The notes under the pieces were generated by a model. It saw only the letters and a program-made list of their open reading frames with translations. It searched no databases and was not told the DNA's origin. Below, one piece after another: positions 9,033 to 18,224 of a stretch of DNA of 64,000 nt (positions within the stretch are counted from its first letter, which is position 1; each line of letters starts with the position of its first letter). Source of the DNA: Flavobacteriales bacterium. GTDB lineage: Bacteria > Bacteroidota > Bacteroidia > UBA10329. Location of the stretch: NCBI GenBank assembly GCA_021741155.1, contig JAIOYP010000006.1, positions 1 through 64,000 on the forward strand. Reading direction: 5' to 3'. The position numbers were made by a program, and so were the translations under genes.

Positions 9033-10049
9033 CTATCCGACTGGCGTGTGCTCCTTCATCATATCCATAGACGTCTTCACCATATTCTCCGAGCCCATAA
9101 AAAGGGGAGTTCGCTGATGCAACGAGGTTGGTTGAATATCCAAAATGCGATTGAATCCATCCGTTGCAACACCACCTGCTTGCTCCATGAGGAATGCAAA
9201 TGGATTTGCCTCATACAGCAATCTCAATTTTCCGTTTGGAGATGAGGTAGTTGTAGGGTAAATGTAAATTCCACCCTTAATCAAATTGCGGTGAAAATCC
9301 GCCACAGCTGAACCAATGTAGCGTGATGAATAAGGTCTGTTTGTAGCAGGATCTTCTACTTGGCAATATTTGATGTACTGTTTTACTCCTTCTGGAAAGC
9401 GTGCATAGTTCCCTTCGTTGATGCTGTAAATCTTGCCATCTTTTGGGATTTTCATGTCTGGATGAGAAAGGAAAAACGCCCCGATTGATGGATCCAAAGT
9501 GAATCCATTCACCCCATTTCCGGTGGTATAAACAAGCATGGTGCTCGAACCGTAGATTACATATCCAGCAGCTACTTGTTCTGTTCCTTTTTGCATGAAA
9601 TCGTCAAACGTAGCCGGACCAGATTTCGAGGTTCTTCTGTAAATCGAGAAGATGGTTCCGATAGATACGTTCACGTCAATATTAGACGAACCATCCAATG
9701 GGTCGATGGCAACCACGTACTGTCCGCTAACGGCATAACCCGATTTGAACTCGATTACACCTTCTCTTTCTTCAGAAGCCAAACCGCAAACCTCACCACG
9801 ATCTTTTAGAGCTCGGATGAACTCCTCATCAGCATACACATCCAGCTTTTTTTGCTGTTCGCCCTGCACGTTTTCCTCGCCCACATCGCCCAAAATATCT
9901 TCCATCAACCCCGCCTTGTTCACCTCTCGGTTAACCACTCTGGCAGCAAGACCAATGGCGCTCAAAAGCCGCGATAGCTCGCCTTTGGCGTACTTAAAAT
10001 CATCTTGTCTCTCTACAACGAATTCACCCAATGAGGTTATGCTAGCCAT
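9033..10049 (-). CDS. fbp: Class I fructose-1,6-bisphosphatase
   Basis: Gluconeogenic enzyme that hydrolyses fructose 1,6-bisphosphate to fructose 6-phosphate. The metal-binding motif [17 protein letters not shown], the substrate loop [13 protein letters not shown] and the C-terminal [20 protein letters not shown] are all present, and 338 residues is the usual class I length. It heads a minus-strand pair with mfd. Upstream, the tail-collar gene ends at a terminator about 40 bp away, so fbp should have its own promoter; none matches the consensus clearly. Confidence 0.97.
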   Translation of the reverse strand: MASITSLGEFVVERQDDFKYAKGELSRLLSAIGLAARVVNREVNKAGLMEDILGDVGEENVQGEQQKKLDVYADEEFIRALKDRGEVCGLASEEREGVIEFKSGYAVSGQYVVAIDPLDGSSNIDVNVSIGTIFSIYRRTSKSGPATFDDFMQKGTEQVAAGYVIYGSSTMLVYTTGNGVNGFTLDPSIGAFFLSHPDMKIPKDGKIYSINEGNYARFPEGVKQYIKYCQVEDPATNRPYSSRYIGSAVADFHRNLIKGGIYIYPTTTSSPNGKLRLLYEANPFAFLMEQAGGVATDGFNRILDIQPTSLHQRTPLFMGSENMVKTSMDMMKEHTPVG

Positions 10050-10088
10050 TCTTTCTGCAATTATTTTGTTCTATTTTTTTGAAACTGA

Positions 10089-10112
10089 AAGACCTGCTGT
10101 TTGGCAGGTCTT
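10089..10112 (-). terminator. Intrinsic terminator of the tail-collar gene
   Basis: A perfect 9-bp stem AAGACCTGC/GCAGGTCTT with a 6-nt loop lies 25 bp after the stop of the gene ending at 10137. The tract after it on the minus strand is T-rich but interrupted (TTCAGTTTC). Confidence 0.65.
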
Positions 10113-10136
10113 CAACTACTTGTTATTTCGATTCAA

Positions 10137-10754
10137 TTAGAGCTTCATGATGTAAGCCAACTTGAAAAACCGTCTATCGGGTGCTACTGTTGCCCCTGGT
10201 TCAACATCCACAAAGAAGTTTGGGACAGGTGCAGTTCCTGGATTCTCAGCTGAACTCGCTACTGAAAGAATGAACTTATCCGTAAGGTCTGGCGTTGCGT
10301 TTGAACCATCGCAGAGCGACCATCCCGCAGGAATAGAAGCAATGGTTCCAGACCACATAATGATTCCACCCGTTGGTGTACCTGCATTCGGGTTAACAGT
10401 TGATGTGGTAAGCGAAAACCAAGTTCCAAAAGGAGCGGTAGCCGGAACTGGACTATTATACTTGTAATACCAGAAATTACCATCTCCTGGATCGTAGGTA
10501 ATAAGGCCATTGGCGATGGTATCGTTGTACTGCGATTCCATTTGAATTCGCTGCAAGTTAGTGAGGTAAGGCACCAACATTCCCTTTGATCGAATTCCAA
10601 GAATGGAGTTGAAAGGGTTGGCAACCTCCAATACTGCTGTTGGGTGAGGAGTGGTTGTTCCAATCCCGACATTATTGGTTTGCGCCAATAGGTTTGTAGA
10701 AGAAATGGCTAAGGCCGAAGCAAGAATAACGCCTCCAAGTAGACCTCTAAACAT
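10137..10754 (-). CDS. Secreted protein with phage tail-collar-like domain
   Basis: Unknown function. A signal peptide (hydrophobic to about residue 24, cut after LLAQ) is followed by NVGIGTTTPHPTAVLEV, a stretch common at the start of secreted Bacteroidota proteins. Residues about 115-165 fit the tail-collar domain (GGIIMWSGTIASIPAGWSLC, then TPDLTDKFI), and the last residues FFKLAYIMKL are typical of that family's C-terminus. In phages the domain sits in tail fibres; here it is more likely an exported surface or adhesin-like protein, since no other phage genes are near. It stands alone between a terminator and a divergent gene. Confidence 0.7.
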   Translation of the reverse strand: MFRGLLGGVILASALAISSTNLLAQTNNVGIGTTTPHPTAVLEVANPFNSILGIRSKGMLVPYLTNLQRIQMESQYNDTIANGLITYDPGDGNFWYYKYNSPVPATAPFGTWFSLTTSTVNPNAGTPTGGIIMWSGTIASIPAGWSLCDGSNATPDLTDKFILSVASSAENPGTAPVPNFFVDVEPGATVAPDRRFFKLAYIMKL

Positions 10755-10877
10755 GATTATTTTGATTTGGTTGATACTACAACAACGAGTTGGTACGCCT
10801 CGTTTTTGGTCGGTTAAAGATATATTTCTTTTTTAAACCCTACGTGCTCAAAACCTAGGGTACTATAGCGCAATTTT

Positions 10878-10885
10878 TACTTTTG
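10878..10885 (+). promoter_or_regulatory. -7 box TACTTTTG just before the GNAT gene
   Basis: An exact TAnnTTTG match ends 4 bp before the ATG at 10890. If used, the transcript would start at or within a few bases of the start codon. No TTTG is found at the expected upstream distance, so support is partial. Confidence 0.3.
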
Positions 10886-10889
10886 GTGA

Positions 10890-11372
10890 ATGAATGAAAA
10901 TTCGATATTTCTCATCAGAAAAGGATCGCAGGATGATGTTCCATCTTTACTTGGTCTGATAAAAGAATTGGCGCTTTATGAAAAGGCTCCACAAGAGGTC
11001 ACCATCACCTTGGATGAGTTGCTGGCGGATGGTTTTGGGCAAAATCCCATTTATGGATTATTTGTGGCTGAACAGGAAAACGTAATTGTAGGCATTGCCC
11101 TTTACTATGAGAAATATTCTACTTGGCAGGGTCGGTGTATCTTCTTAGAAGACATTATTGTAACGGAAAGTAAACGAGGAAACGGCATTGGACATGCGCT
11201 TTTTCAGGCGGTAATAGGTGTGGCAAAAGAGCGTAATTCGGCACGCATGGAATGGCAGGTGCTAGACTGGAATGAGCCTGCCATCAATTTCTATAAAAAG
11301 TATAACGCGGGGCTTGATTCAGAATGGATTAACGGCAAACTTACCCGCAAACAGATTCAAGAATTCAAGTAA
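10890..11372 (+). CDS. GNAT acetyltransferase, diamine/spermidine N-acetyltransferase-like
   Basis: Acetyl-CoA-dependent N-acetyltransferase. The acetyl-CoA loop is RGNGIG in the LEDIIVTESKRGNGIG segment (about residues 89-104), and DWNEPAINFYKKYNA (about 129-143) matches the C-terminal signature of SSAT/SAT2-type enzymes that acetylate polyamines or thialysine. Length 160 is right for the family. The aspartate kinase ATG follows its stop codon directly with no gap, so the two are cotranscribed and probably translationally coupled. The amine substrate is inferred from family resemblance only. Confidence 0.82.
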   Translation: MNENSIFLIRKGSQDDVPSLLGLIKELALYEKAPQEVTITLDELLADGFGQNPIYGLFVAEQENVIVGIALYYEKYSTWQGRCIFLEDIIVTESKRGNGIGHALFQAVIGVAKERNSARMEWQVLDWNEPAINFYKKYNAGLDSEWINGKLTRKQIQEFK

Positions 11373-12644
11373 ATGAGAGTTTTTAAATTCGGAGGAGCAT
11401 CGGTAAAAGATGCGCCAAGTGTGCAAAATGTGCATCAAATCATCAAGCGGTTCAATACGGAGCCGTTGGTTATTGTGGTATCTGCCATGGGCAAAACCAC
11501 TAATAAGTTTGAGACCTTGGTTAATGCGCATTTTGACAAGCAGCCAACAGCCGCAATTCTCGAAGATTTGAGGAATTGCCATGGCGAAATCGTCAAAGAA
11601 TTGTTTGGAGATAAGGCGCAGCCCGTCATCGAAGACATCAACAACACCTTAGTTGAAGTGGAATGGGCGCTGGATGATCCAGATGGTCTGGATCGTCTGT
11701 TTCAATACGATCAAATTGTCTCTATTGGAGAAATGCTCTCCACGAAAATCATTTCGGCCTACCTCAAATTCCAAGGATTGGAGAATACGTGGGTTGATGC
11801 ACGTGATCTTATCCGCACAGACAACAATTACCAGGATGCAAAAATTGATTGGGACGAGACCAACATCTTGACCAACTCTACCATAAATGCCGCTTTGAAA
11901 AAAGCGAATGTGGTTGTAACGCAAGGTTTCATTGGAGGCACAAGCGAGAACTTTACCACCACGCTTGGGCGCGAGGGTTCCGACTTTACGGCAGCCATCC
12001 TTGCCCATTGTTTGAAAGCGAAGGATGTGACCATTTGGAAAGATGTTCCGGGTGTTTTGAATGCCGATCCAAAGTATTACGACAACACGGTTCTTATTCC
12101 TGAAATGTCATTTTTTGATGCGATGGAGCTGGCCTATTTCGGTACGAGTGTCATTCATCCAAAGACAATCAAACCGCTACAAAATGCCAACATTCCTCTT
12201 TACGTTAGGTCGTTTCTTGACCCCGATGCCGCAGGAACTACGGTGGCAAACAAGAGCGGTCTGAAAATCGTCCCGTCCTTCATCGTAAAGCCAAATCAAG
12301 TGTTGGTTTCGCTTACTCCAAAGGATTATTCATTCGTTACGGAAGCGCATTTCAGCCATATTTATTCTGTTCTCAGCGATATTCGCATGAAGGCAAACTG
12401 TGCGCAAAATTCGGCTGTTAATTTCTCATTCAGCACAAACAACGACTCGGTGAAGTTGAAGCAACTTCAAGAACGATTGAACGATGAATATTTCGTTGGA
12501 TTGGTGGAAGATGCCGAGTTGGTTACCATCCGATATTATGATGATGAGACCATTGCCCGAACCACAAAAGGCATGAAGGTGCTAATGGACCACCGAACAG
12601 CTACTTCCGCGCAATTGGTAGTGAAGAAGCTCGGTAACTGCTAG
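11373..12644 (+). CDS. lysC: Aspartate kinase (monofunctional)
   Basis: Phosphorylates aspartate, the first step towards lysine, threonine and methionine. FKFGGASVKDA near the N-terminus is the nucleotide-binding signature; TLGREGSDFTAA and WKDVPGVLNADPK are the substrate and ATP-site motifs. After about residue 295 two ACT-like segments follow, the usual feedback-regulation region. Length 423 is normal for a monofunctional kinase. No homoserine dehydrogenase is fused; a separate hom lies at 33143-34339. The start directly abuts the GNAT stop codon. Confidence 0.92.
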   Translation: MRVFKFGGASVKDAPSVQNVHQIIKRFNTEPLVIVVSAMGKTTNKFETLVNAHFDKQPTAAILEDLRNCHGEIVKELFGDKAQPVIEDINNTLVEVEWALDDPDGLDRLFQYDQIVSIGEMLSTKIISAYLKFQGLENTWVDARDLIRTDNNYQDAKIDWDETNILTNSTINAALKKANVVVTQGFIGGTSENFTTTLGREGSDFTAAILAHCLKAKDVTIWKDVPGVLNADPKYYDNTVLIPEMSFFDAMELAYFGTSVIHPKTIKPLQNANIPLYVRSFLDPDAAGTTVANKSGLKIVPSFIVKPNQVLVSLTPKDYSFVTEAHFSHIYSVLSDIRMKANCAQNSAVNFSFSTNNDSVKLKQLQERLNDEYFVGLVEDAELVTIRYYDDETIARTTKGMKVLMDHRTATSAQLVVKKLGNC

Positions 12645-12713
12645 AAGACTAAATTTACTAGCATCAACTACAACCGTTTAATACTAATTCCATCCACAGG
12701 AATTTTCGTTAAT

Positions 12714-13592
12714 ATGAAAAACGTAGTTCTAGTTATACTGGCCTTTGGGTTGACATATAATTCTAGCTATGGTCAAGACCTGAAGCAGCTTTTTCGAGTA
12801 CACCTCAAGAACAATATGTTCTTTACTGGAATCATTACGGAAAGGGTGGCGAATGAACATATCGTACTATTTCCTTGGGGAATGGGAGGCGAGTTGATGG
12901 AGTTAGGTTACGATAGCATTACAAGGTTTGAGCCGGTCAGAGGAAGGCTATCATTGACCGCTCAGAAACTCATTAAAGAGTTATACCCTTCTACGAACCC
13001 GCCAAAACCTCCAAAGCCTTCCAACCCATACGTGGTCTTTCATGACCATGGTTATTTTGCACTCATTCAGTATGCTACCGGATACACTCATTGGGGTGTT
13101 TCAACGGTTCACGGTTACAAGTTCAACCAATATCTGCACACCGCACTTGGGGCCGGATTTGATGGCGTAGGCCGACCTATTTCATTTAAACCAGATCGGT
13201 TTTCAGAAAAATATAAAAATGCCTCGGGGATGCACTTCCCTTTCTTTGCTTATGTAGGAGGCGACATTCTGCAAAAACGGGCAACTCCATATTACGCTCT
13301 CGAAATTGGTTACGCGTACGTAGTGCCATCTAGGTCTCTCATTGATTTGGAAACACGGGAAATCAGTCCACATGCATTTTCCGTTGCCACATCATTTGGG
13401 GTCAAGTTCAATTCGAGTAAAAGGTATCACACCAATGTTGGTTTAAAGTTGACCTATCGCGCCAGAGAAATGACATTCAGAGAAGTGATCTTCGATAAGG
13501 AGTCGAATCTATACCATTTAGAATTCAACAAGATCATGACCTCCAGCTGGTTCTTCGGACTTACCGTGGTACAGGGATTCGGAGGCCGCTAG
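12714..13592 (+). CDS. Secreted protein of unknown function
   Basis: Not recognised. It has a signal peptide (MKNVVLVILAFGLTYNSSYG, cut before QDLKQ), a short N-terminal module about 20-90 (VHLKNNMFFTGIITERVANE) that looks like a small beta unit, a proline-rich linker (PPKPPKPSNP, about 100-109), and a C-terminal half of alternating aromatic beta strands that resembles an outer-membrane barrel of PorT/OmpW size. The last bases overlap the convergent lipoprotein gene by 4 bp. Envelope location is inferred from these features. Confidence 0.65.
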   Translation: MKNVVLVILAFGLTYNSSYGQDLKQLFRVHLKNNMFFTGIITERVANEHIVLFPWGMGGELMELGYDSITRFEPVRGRLSLTAQKLIKELYPSTNPPKPPKPSNPYVVFHDHGYFALIQYATGYTHWGVSTVHGYKFNQYLHTALGAGFDGVGRPISFKPDRFSEKYKNASGMHFPFFAYVGGDILQKRATPYYALEIGYAYVVPSRSLIDLETREISPHAFSVATSFGVKFNSSKRYHTNVGLKLTYRAREMTFREVIFDKESNLYHLEFNKIMTSSWFFGLTVVQGFGGR

Positions 13593-14152
13593 TCTAAAAC
13601 CCGCTCCCAACGATATTGGTCACGGTAGCTGAACATGATTAGACCGTAATGTTGGTCAATGATAACCGAACTGACCTCACCCAAGGAATCGGTACGGGTA
13701 TTCGACCAACAATTCAGATACTGATGTCCTTGTATGGTTGTATCTATCTCTGCGCCATAGAGGCCAGATGCTCCAACCTCTTTAACCCAAAGCAAATTCT
13801 GTCGCTGCCTGAATGTCATCGATCCTTGTGCAGGTGGTAATACGATAAAATCTGCACGCGGATATTGAGCATAACCTACCGCATTCGAACATTCATTCCA
13901 ATCATCCTCAAATCGTTCATATCCCTCTTCATTCAAGAGAATCTGCAGATGATTCCCCGAGCTGTCTATGAATGTGGTGAGCTCAAACCGTGTAAGGGCT
14001 AGGTACACAGCATTCTTTTCGCTTATAATATCAGGACAGCAGGACGATAATGACAACAGCATCATCATTCCGACCACGATTTTTTGCTTCCGATCACAGT
14101 AAGTTTTCCCAAATAGAGACAGAATCCGATTGTTTATCCGTGGCAACATCAA
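13589..14152 (-). CDS. Putative lipoprotein, function unknown
   Basis: Not recognised. The likely lipobox is LSLSSC, followed by a second Cys. Starting at the first Met leaves a long charged stretch before the hydrophobic part; an internal ATG at 14066-14068 (MMMLLSLSSCC) gives a better lipoprotein signal and is a plausible true start, with a product of 159 residues. The mature part has no recognisable motif and contains VIIDQHYGLIMFSYRDQYRW at the end. It converges on the preceding gene with a 4-bp overlap. Confidence 0.6.
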   Translation of the reverse strand: MMLPRINNRILSLFGKTYCDRKQKIVVGMMMLLSLSSCCPDIISEKNAVYLALTRFELTTFIDSSGNHLQILLNEEGYERFEDDWNECSNAVGYAQYPRADFIVLPPAQGSMTFRQRQNLLWVKEVGASGLYGAEIDTTIQGHQYLNCWSNTRTDSLGEVSSVIIDQHYGLIMFSYRDQYRWERVLD

Positions 14153-14177
14153 ACTCTAAAGTAATGGTTTGATCGGC

Positions 14178-15125
14178 TCAATGAACCTCCGAATACGCCA
14201 ACTGGATTTTCTCAGCCAGCACGTGCGAAATCTTGGCGTGGCTCTCCTTTGTCCAGCCCGCCACGTGGGGTGTAAGAATCACCTTGGGAGAATCGATAAG
14301 GTATTGAAATGCAGGTGGGATTTCTTCGTTCTCAATCTGCTCAAAATTGAACTTTTCGTATTCAAGAACATCCAAACAAGCTCCGAGTACTTTTCCGCTT
14401 TCGATGGCTCGAACCAAGGCCTCTGTATCTACTACCGCTCCGCGTGATGTGTTGATGAGATAGATGGGGTAATGGAGCTTTTCGAAAAAAGCATCGTTAA
14501 CCATGTGGTAGGTCTCCAACGTGAGCGGCACATGCAAGGAGACCACTTCCGCTTCTTGATAGATGCTTTCGAGATTGGTTTCAATCACAAAATCATCGCT
14601 AAAACCTTTCTTGTACTTATCGTAGCCATACATCAACACGCCAAAACCAGCCAATCGTTTGGCAAAGGCTTGGCCCGTGTTTCCGTAACCGATAATACCG
14701 ACCGTTCTTCCCAAGAGTTCGACCCCGCGATTTTCTTCGCGCAGCCAAAGGCCTTTTCTCACCTCAATATCGGCCGTATTGATGCGGTTAAACATGCTAA
14801 GCAACATGCCTATGGCGTGCTCGGCCACCGCATCTCTGTTTCCTTCTGGCGCATTAAAACATTGGATACCTAGGGCCTTCGCGTGGTCCACATCGATGTT
14901 TTCCATTCCTGCTCCAGCACGCGCAATAAAACGAAGGTTTTTGGCAGCTTCAAGCACTTCCTTGTCCATCATTATTCTGCTGCGAATTACAACGCCTTCA
15001 AACCCTGCAATTTGCTGAATAACGGCCTCACGACTGAGGGTACTTCCATCCACACATTCGTAGTCCATACGCGTGAGATGCGAAGCAAGATGCTCATGAA
15101 CGGTATCAAGAAAAAGGATGCGCAT
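14178..15125 (-). CDS. D-2-hydroxyacid dehydrogenase, phosphoglycerate dehydrogenase-like
   Basis: NAD-dependent oxidoreductase of the D-isomer family. The nucleotide-binding motif is VGIIGYGNTGQAFAKRL, the catalytic Arg lies in NTSRGAVVDTEAL, and the catalytic His is in TPHVAGWT. The 315 residues lack a C-terminal ACT domain, so it would be the short SerA form or a related enzyme such as hydroxypyruvate reductase. 3-Phosphoglycerate is the most likely substrate, not proven. It lies between mgtE and a putative lipoprotein gene, both also on the minus strand. Confidence 0.85.
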   Translation of the reverse strand: MRILFLDTVHEHLASHLTRMDYECVDGSTLSREAVIQQIAGFEGVVIRSRIMMDKEVLEAAKNLRFIARAGAGMENIDVDHAKALGIQCFNAPEGNRDAVAEHAIGMLLSMFNRINTADIEVRKGLWLREENRGVELLGRTVGIIGYGNTGQAFAKRLAGFGVLMYGYDKYKKGFSDDFVIETNLESIYQEAEVVSLHVPLTLETYHMVNDAFFEKLHYPIYLINTSRGAVVDTEALVRAIESGKVLGACLDVLEYEKFNFEQIENEEIPPAFQYLIDSPKVILTPHVAGWTKESHAKISHVLAEKIQLAYSEVH

Positions 15126-15157
15126 TTCGGGGCGTAAAATAGAACAATCCGTTTGTA

Positions 15158-16513
15158 CTAAAAAAGCCCGTACATCAGCCTTCCAATCATGAAGTAGAAG
15201 AGGAGTCCGATAATATCGTTGCTGGTGGTAATGAACGGCCCTGTAGCCAGTGCAGGGTCAATTTTCATTCGGTTGAGCGTTAACGGCATGAAGGTTCCGA
15301 ATGCAGCGGCAAAAAGAATAACCGCCAACAGAGATGCGCCAATGGTTAAACTCAACGCCAGTGGATATCCGAAAATGAAGCTGTACGCCATCAATACGGC
15401 CGTGCAGGCGATTCCATTGATGAGTCCAACAATCAATTCTTTGAAAATTCGCTTCACCATTCCATCCTTGCTGAGGGTGTCGTTTGCCAAACCTTGCACA
15501 ATAAGTGCCGATGATTGAATGCCGACATTTCCGCCCATGGCCACAACCAAAGGGATGAAAAATGCCATCTGCGGATTAATCTGCAATTCGTGCTCATAAT
15601 TACCAATAACCATGGCGCCTCCAATACCGCCAACCATCGCAATCAGCAGCCAAGGCAAACGCGCTCGGCTCATTACAATCACGTTATCGGTGGTTTCGAT
15701 GTTCTCAGAAATACCCGACATCATCTGGTAATCCTTCGAGGTTTCCTCACGAACTACGTCCATGATGTCATCCACCGTAATACGACCCAACAGGCGGTTA
15801 TTCTCATCCACCACCGGAACGACCACTAAATCGTATTTCTCCATCAAGTTGGCCACTTCTTCGGCCATCATATTGGCCTCCACGGAACGGATTCCTTCCT
15901 TGTAAATGTCTTTGATGAGTGCCTTTGGCGAACTCAAAAGCATCTTTTTGAGCGATACAATTCCGAGTAACACATCGTTGTCATCCACCACATAAACGGT
16001 GAAAACCTGATCCACATCCTCGGCCTGCTTTCGCATTTCGCGCACGCAATTAACAATCGGCCAATTCACATTTACCTTGATGAGCTCCTTGGCCATAACA
16101 CCACCAGCGGTGTCTTCATCATAGGTAAGAAGTTGGGCAATATCGCTAGCCTGTTCGTCATCGTCAACCTCAGCCAAAACCCCACCTTGCCGATCTTCTG
16201 GAAGCTCTCCGATAATATCAGCCGCGTCATCTGTGTCGAGCTGATCAACGTATTCGGCAATTTCTTCGTTAGAAAGGGATGCGAGGAAGCGTTCTCGGAC
16301 GTCTTCGTCCAACTCAACGAGCACCTCAGAGCCCAATTCATCATCAAGCAGATTGAAAATGAATTGTGCCTCAACGAGGTTGACCTCATCAAGAATTTCG
16401 GCAATATCAACGGGATGTAGTTGTCCTACCTTGGCAGAAACGGTGTCGCTGTCAAGCCTTGCAATGTCCTCTTTTAGTAACTCGAGGAAGTCGTTCGTCA
16501 GTTCGAACTGCAT
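15158..16513 (-). CDS. mgtE: Magnesium transporter MgtE
   Basis: Mg2+-selective channel of the inner membrane. The 451 residues show the cytosolic MgtE_N superhelix (about 15-130, with LHPVDIAEILDEV and YVDQLDTDDAADIIGELPE), a CBS pair (about 135-260) acting as the Mg2+ sensor, and five C-terminal membrane helices with the pore-helix signature NVGIQSSALIVQGLA. Length is typical. Closing of the channel by Mg2+ binding to the acidic N and CBS domains is known for the family. It is separated from rsmA by 39 bp and probably cotranscribed. Confidence 0.95.
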   Translation of the reverse strand: MQFELTNDFLELLKEDIARLDSDTVSAKVGQLHPVDIAEILDEVNLVEAQFIFNLLDDELGSEVLVELDEDVRERFLASLSNEEIAEYVDQLDTDDAADIIGELPEDRQGGVLAEVDDDEQASDIAQLLTYDEDTAGGVMAKELIKVNVNWPIVNCVREMRKQAEDVDQVFTVYVVDDNDVLLGIVSLKKMLLSSPKALIKDIYKEGIRSVEANMMAEEVANLMEKYDLVVVPVVDENNRLLGRITVDDIMDVVREETSKDYQMMSGISENIETTDNVIVMSRARLPWLLIAMVGGIGGAMVIGNYEHELQINPQMAFFIPLVVAMGGNVGIQSSALIVQGLANDTLSKDGMVKRIFKELIVGLINGIACTAVLMAYSFIFGYPLALSLTIGASLLAVILFAAAFGTFMPLTLNRMKIDPALATGPFITTSNDIIGLLFYFMIGRLMYGLF

Positions 16514-16552
16514 TGTTCAAGGGCGTAGGTTTCGTTAAACTTAGCTTCGCGA

Positions 16553-17314
16553 TTAGTCGGCAAGACACTTCGTAATCTGAACAAAATCTGCAACAGAAAG
16601 CCGTTCGGCCCTAAGCGTGAGAAGATGCTCGTTTGGAGCGGTCGCGAAAGTAAGGGATTTGAGGGCATTCCTCAAGGTTTTGCGCCTTTGATTGAACGCG
16701 GTCTTCACCACTAGCTTGAATTTCTTCTCATCACAATCTAATGCCGCAACCGCATTTCGCTTGCAGCGGATTACTGCGGAGTTCACCTTCGGAGGCGGAT
16801 TAAAAACCTCTGGCGGAACGGTAAACAGATATTCTACATCATAGAACGCCTGAACGAGCACACTCAAAATACCATACGTTTTTGAACCTGGCGGAGCGGC
16901 AATTCTGTCGGCTACTTCCTTTTGCAACATGCCAATTACTTCCGGCACCTGCTCGCGATTATCCAGCACTTTGAAGAATATCTGGGAAGAAATGTTGTAG
17001 GGAAAATTACCAATCACGCACAGCGGGCCATCGGTAATTTCATTGAAATCCATTTTCAGGAAATCGCCTTCAATAAGGTTGTCCGTGAGTTGAATGAAGT
17101 TTTGATTCAGGTATGCGATGGACTCTCTGTCCATTTCAATAGCATGAAGCGAATATTCCTTTGGAAGCAAATATTGGGTGAGGACGCCTGTTCCCGGGCC
17201 GACTTCCAGCACGTGTTTGTAATCGCCATGACCCGTAAGTGCATCGGCAATATCAGAGGCAATTTTTAGGTCTTTAAGAAAATGCTGACCGAGATGTTTT
17301 TTTGGTTTTACCAA
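16553..17314 (-). CDS. rsmA: 16S rRNA dimethyladenosine transferase RsmA/KsgA, with altered start
   Basis: Dimethylates two adjacent adenines in the 3' terminal helix of 16S rRNA late in small-subunit assembly. HLGQHFLKD at the N-terminus, motif I LEVGPGTGVLTQYL and the catalytic motif IV GNFPYNISSQIFF are present; 253 residues is normal. The start codon is TTG at 17312-17314. The equivalent ATG survives as a detached copy at 18757-18759, where it overlaps the DUF4286 stop. The gene therefore seems to have been re-started at the edge of inserted DNA, and its coupling with DUF4286 has been lost. Expression may differ from that in relatives. Confidence 0.94.
   Translation of the reverse strand: MVKPKKHLGQHFLKDLKIASDIADALTGHGDYKHVLEVGPGTGVLTQYLLPKEYSLHAIEMDRESIAYLNQNFIQLTDNLIEGDFLKMDFNEITDGPLCVIGNFPYNISSQIFFKVLDNREQVPEVIGMLQKEVADRIAAPPGSKTYGILSVLVQAFYDVEYLFTVPPEVFNPPPKVNSAVIRCKRNAVAALDCDEKKFKLVVKTAFNQRRKTLRNALKSLTFATAPNEHLLTLRAERLSVADFVQITKCLAD
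17291..17313 (-). repeat. Direct repeat, rsmA-side copy of the rsmA 5' end
   Basis: This 23-nt stretch encodes residues 1-8 of RsmA (VKPKKHL core). It repeats at 18737-18758 with one base fewer in the A run (7 versus 6 A on the minus strand). The two copies bracket the two-gene module at 17388-18682. Confidence 0.85.
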
Positions 17315-17387
17315 TGGTTAAATATTTAGATTTTAGGTTGTCCCAAATCTTCTTTGGTTAATAAACTATAAACAAATAAGAAGTGTT

Positions 17388-18224
17388 CTAGGCAAGAAGA
17401 TAGCCAAGACCAATTAGAGTTGCTAAGATGACAAAAATTAGACATCCACAGCCTTCCATGGATGCCTCAGCTTCTAAATTCTGTACTGATTTATTATCAT
17501 AACCACTTTTAACGGTTCCCTTGCTTTTAATGGTGAAATCCTTATTAGTGCTTTTGATTGAAACACCTAATTCGGATTGTAAGAGATTACGGACCTCACG
17601 ATAAGCGAGAGTGTTCGTGCTTCCTCCAAAACTTTCAAATCCATTGTCGGCAATGATTTTCCCAAAAAACCTGACATCTTCTCCCCTATAATTTTCAAAT
17701 AAAGATGTTAGAAACCTTTCGTTCACAAGAAGTCTATCCGAAATTGAATAAAAGTTGCTTTTTAATGGGTGCGTATCCATATTCGCTCTTCTATCTTCAC
17801 TCGCCCAACGATACATTGAGAATACGAAGAATGCAATTCGATCCCTTTCTTCTAATTCGTCAAATACTATATTGTACAGTTCCTTTTTTCCCATGTAGCG
17901 AGAAAGCAGCATTCCCCTACCTTCCGCAAATTCCTTCAATCCTAAACTTGGGTCGCCTCCTCCTTCAAGCTTTTTTGAAATGATTGCCCTCAGGTCTTCT
18001 CTGGTAGCATCTGACGGTATCTGGGCACCAAGATCTTTTGCATAGCTTAACTGAGCTTCAGTCGGTGGTTTAGGTGGATGTCGATTGATTTCAAAAGGTT
18101 CTACCAATCCTTTAAGTTTAGCAGCTTCCAATGCTTGCTCAATAGTATATGCTTCCACGTAGACCTTCTTCCGTCTATCAGTCTTCACGTTTGTTCCCCT
18201 TATCTCAAACGTATCTGCAATCAT
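17388..18224 (-). CDS. Membrane-tailed protein of unknown function, partner of the ART-like gene
   Basis: Not recognised. Residues 5-45 (RGTNVKTDRRKKVYVEAYTI) form a small beta-rich N-terminal module; 52-85 (PPTEAQLSYAKDLGAQIPSD, then REDLRAIISKKL) look like a SAP-like helix-turn-helix; the middle is mixed; the last 22 residues (about 257-278, CGCLIFVILATLIGLGYLLA) are a single hydrophobic helix, so the protein is probably tail-anchored with its bulk in the cytoplasm. Its ATG overlaps the stop of the upstream ART-like gene by 4 bp (ATGA), which implies tight coupling. The base composition looks more AT-rich than rsmA. An immunity or sensor role is only inferred from the pairing. Confidence 0.6.
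   Translation of the reverse strand: MIADTFEIRGTNVKTDRRKKVYVEAYTIEQALEAAKLKGLVEPFEINRHPPKPPTEAQLSYAKDLGAQIPSDATREDLRAIISKKLEGGGDPSLGLKEFAEGRGMLLSRYMGKKELYNIVFDELEERDRIAFFVFSMYRWASEDRRANMDTHPLKSNFYSISDRLLVNERFLTSLFENYRGEDVRFFGKIIADNGFESFGGSTNTLAYREVRNLLQSELGVSIKSTNKDFTIKSKGTVKSGYDNKSVQNLEAEASMEGCGCLIFVILATLIGLGYLLA

Noticed and set aside
10137-10754. Prophage remnant suggested by the tail-collar domain
   Set aside because: No other phage gene is nearby and the protein has a signal peptide with a Bacteroidota-type secreted N-terminus.
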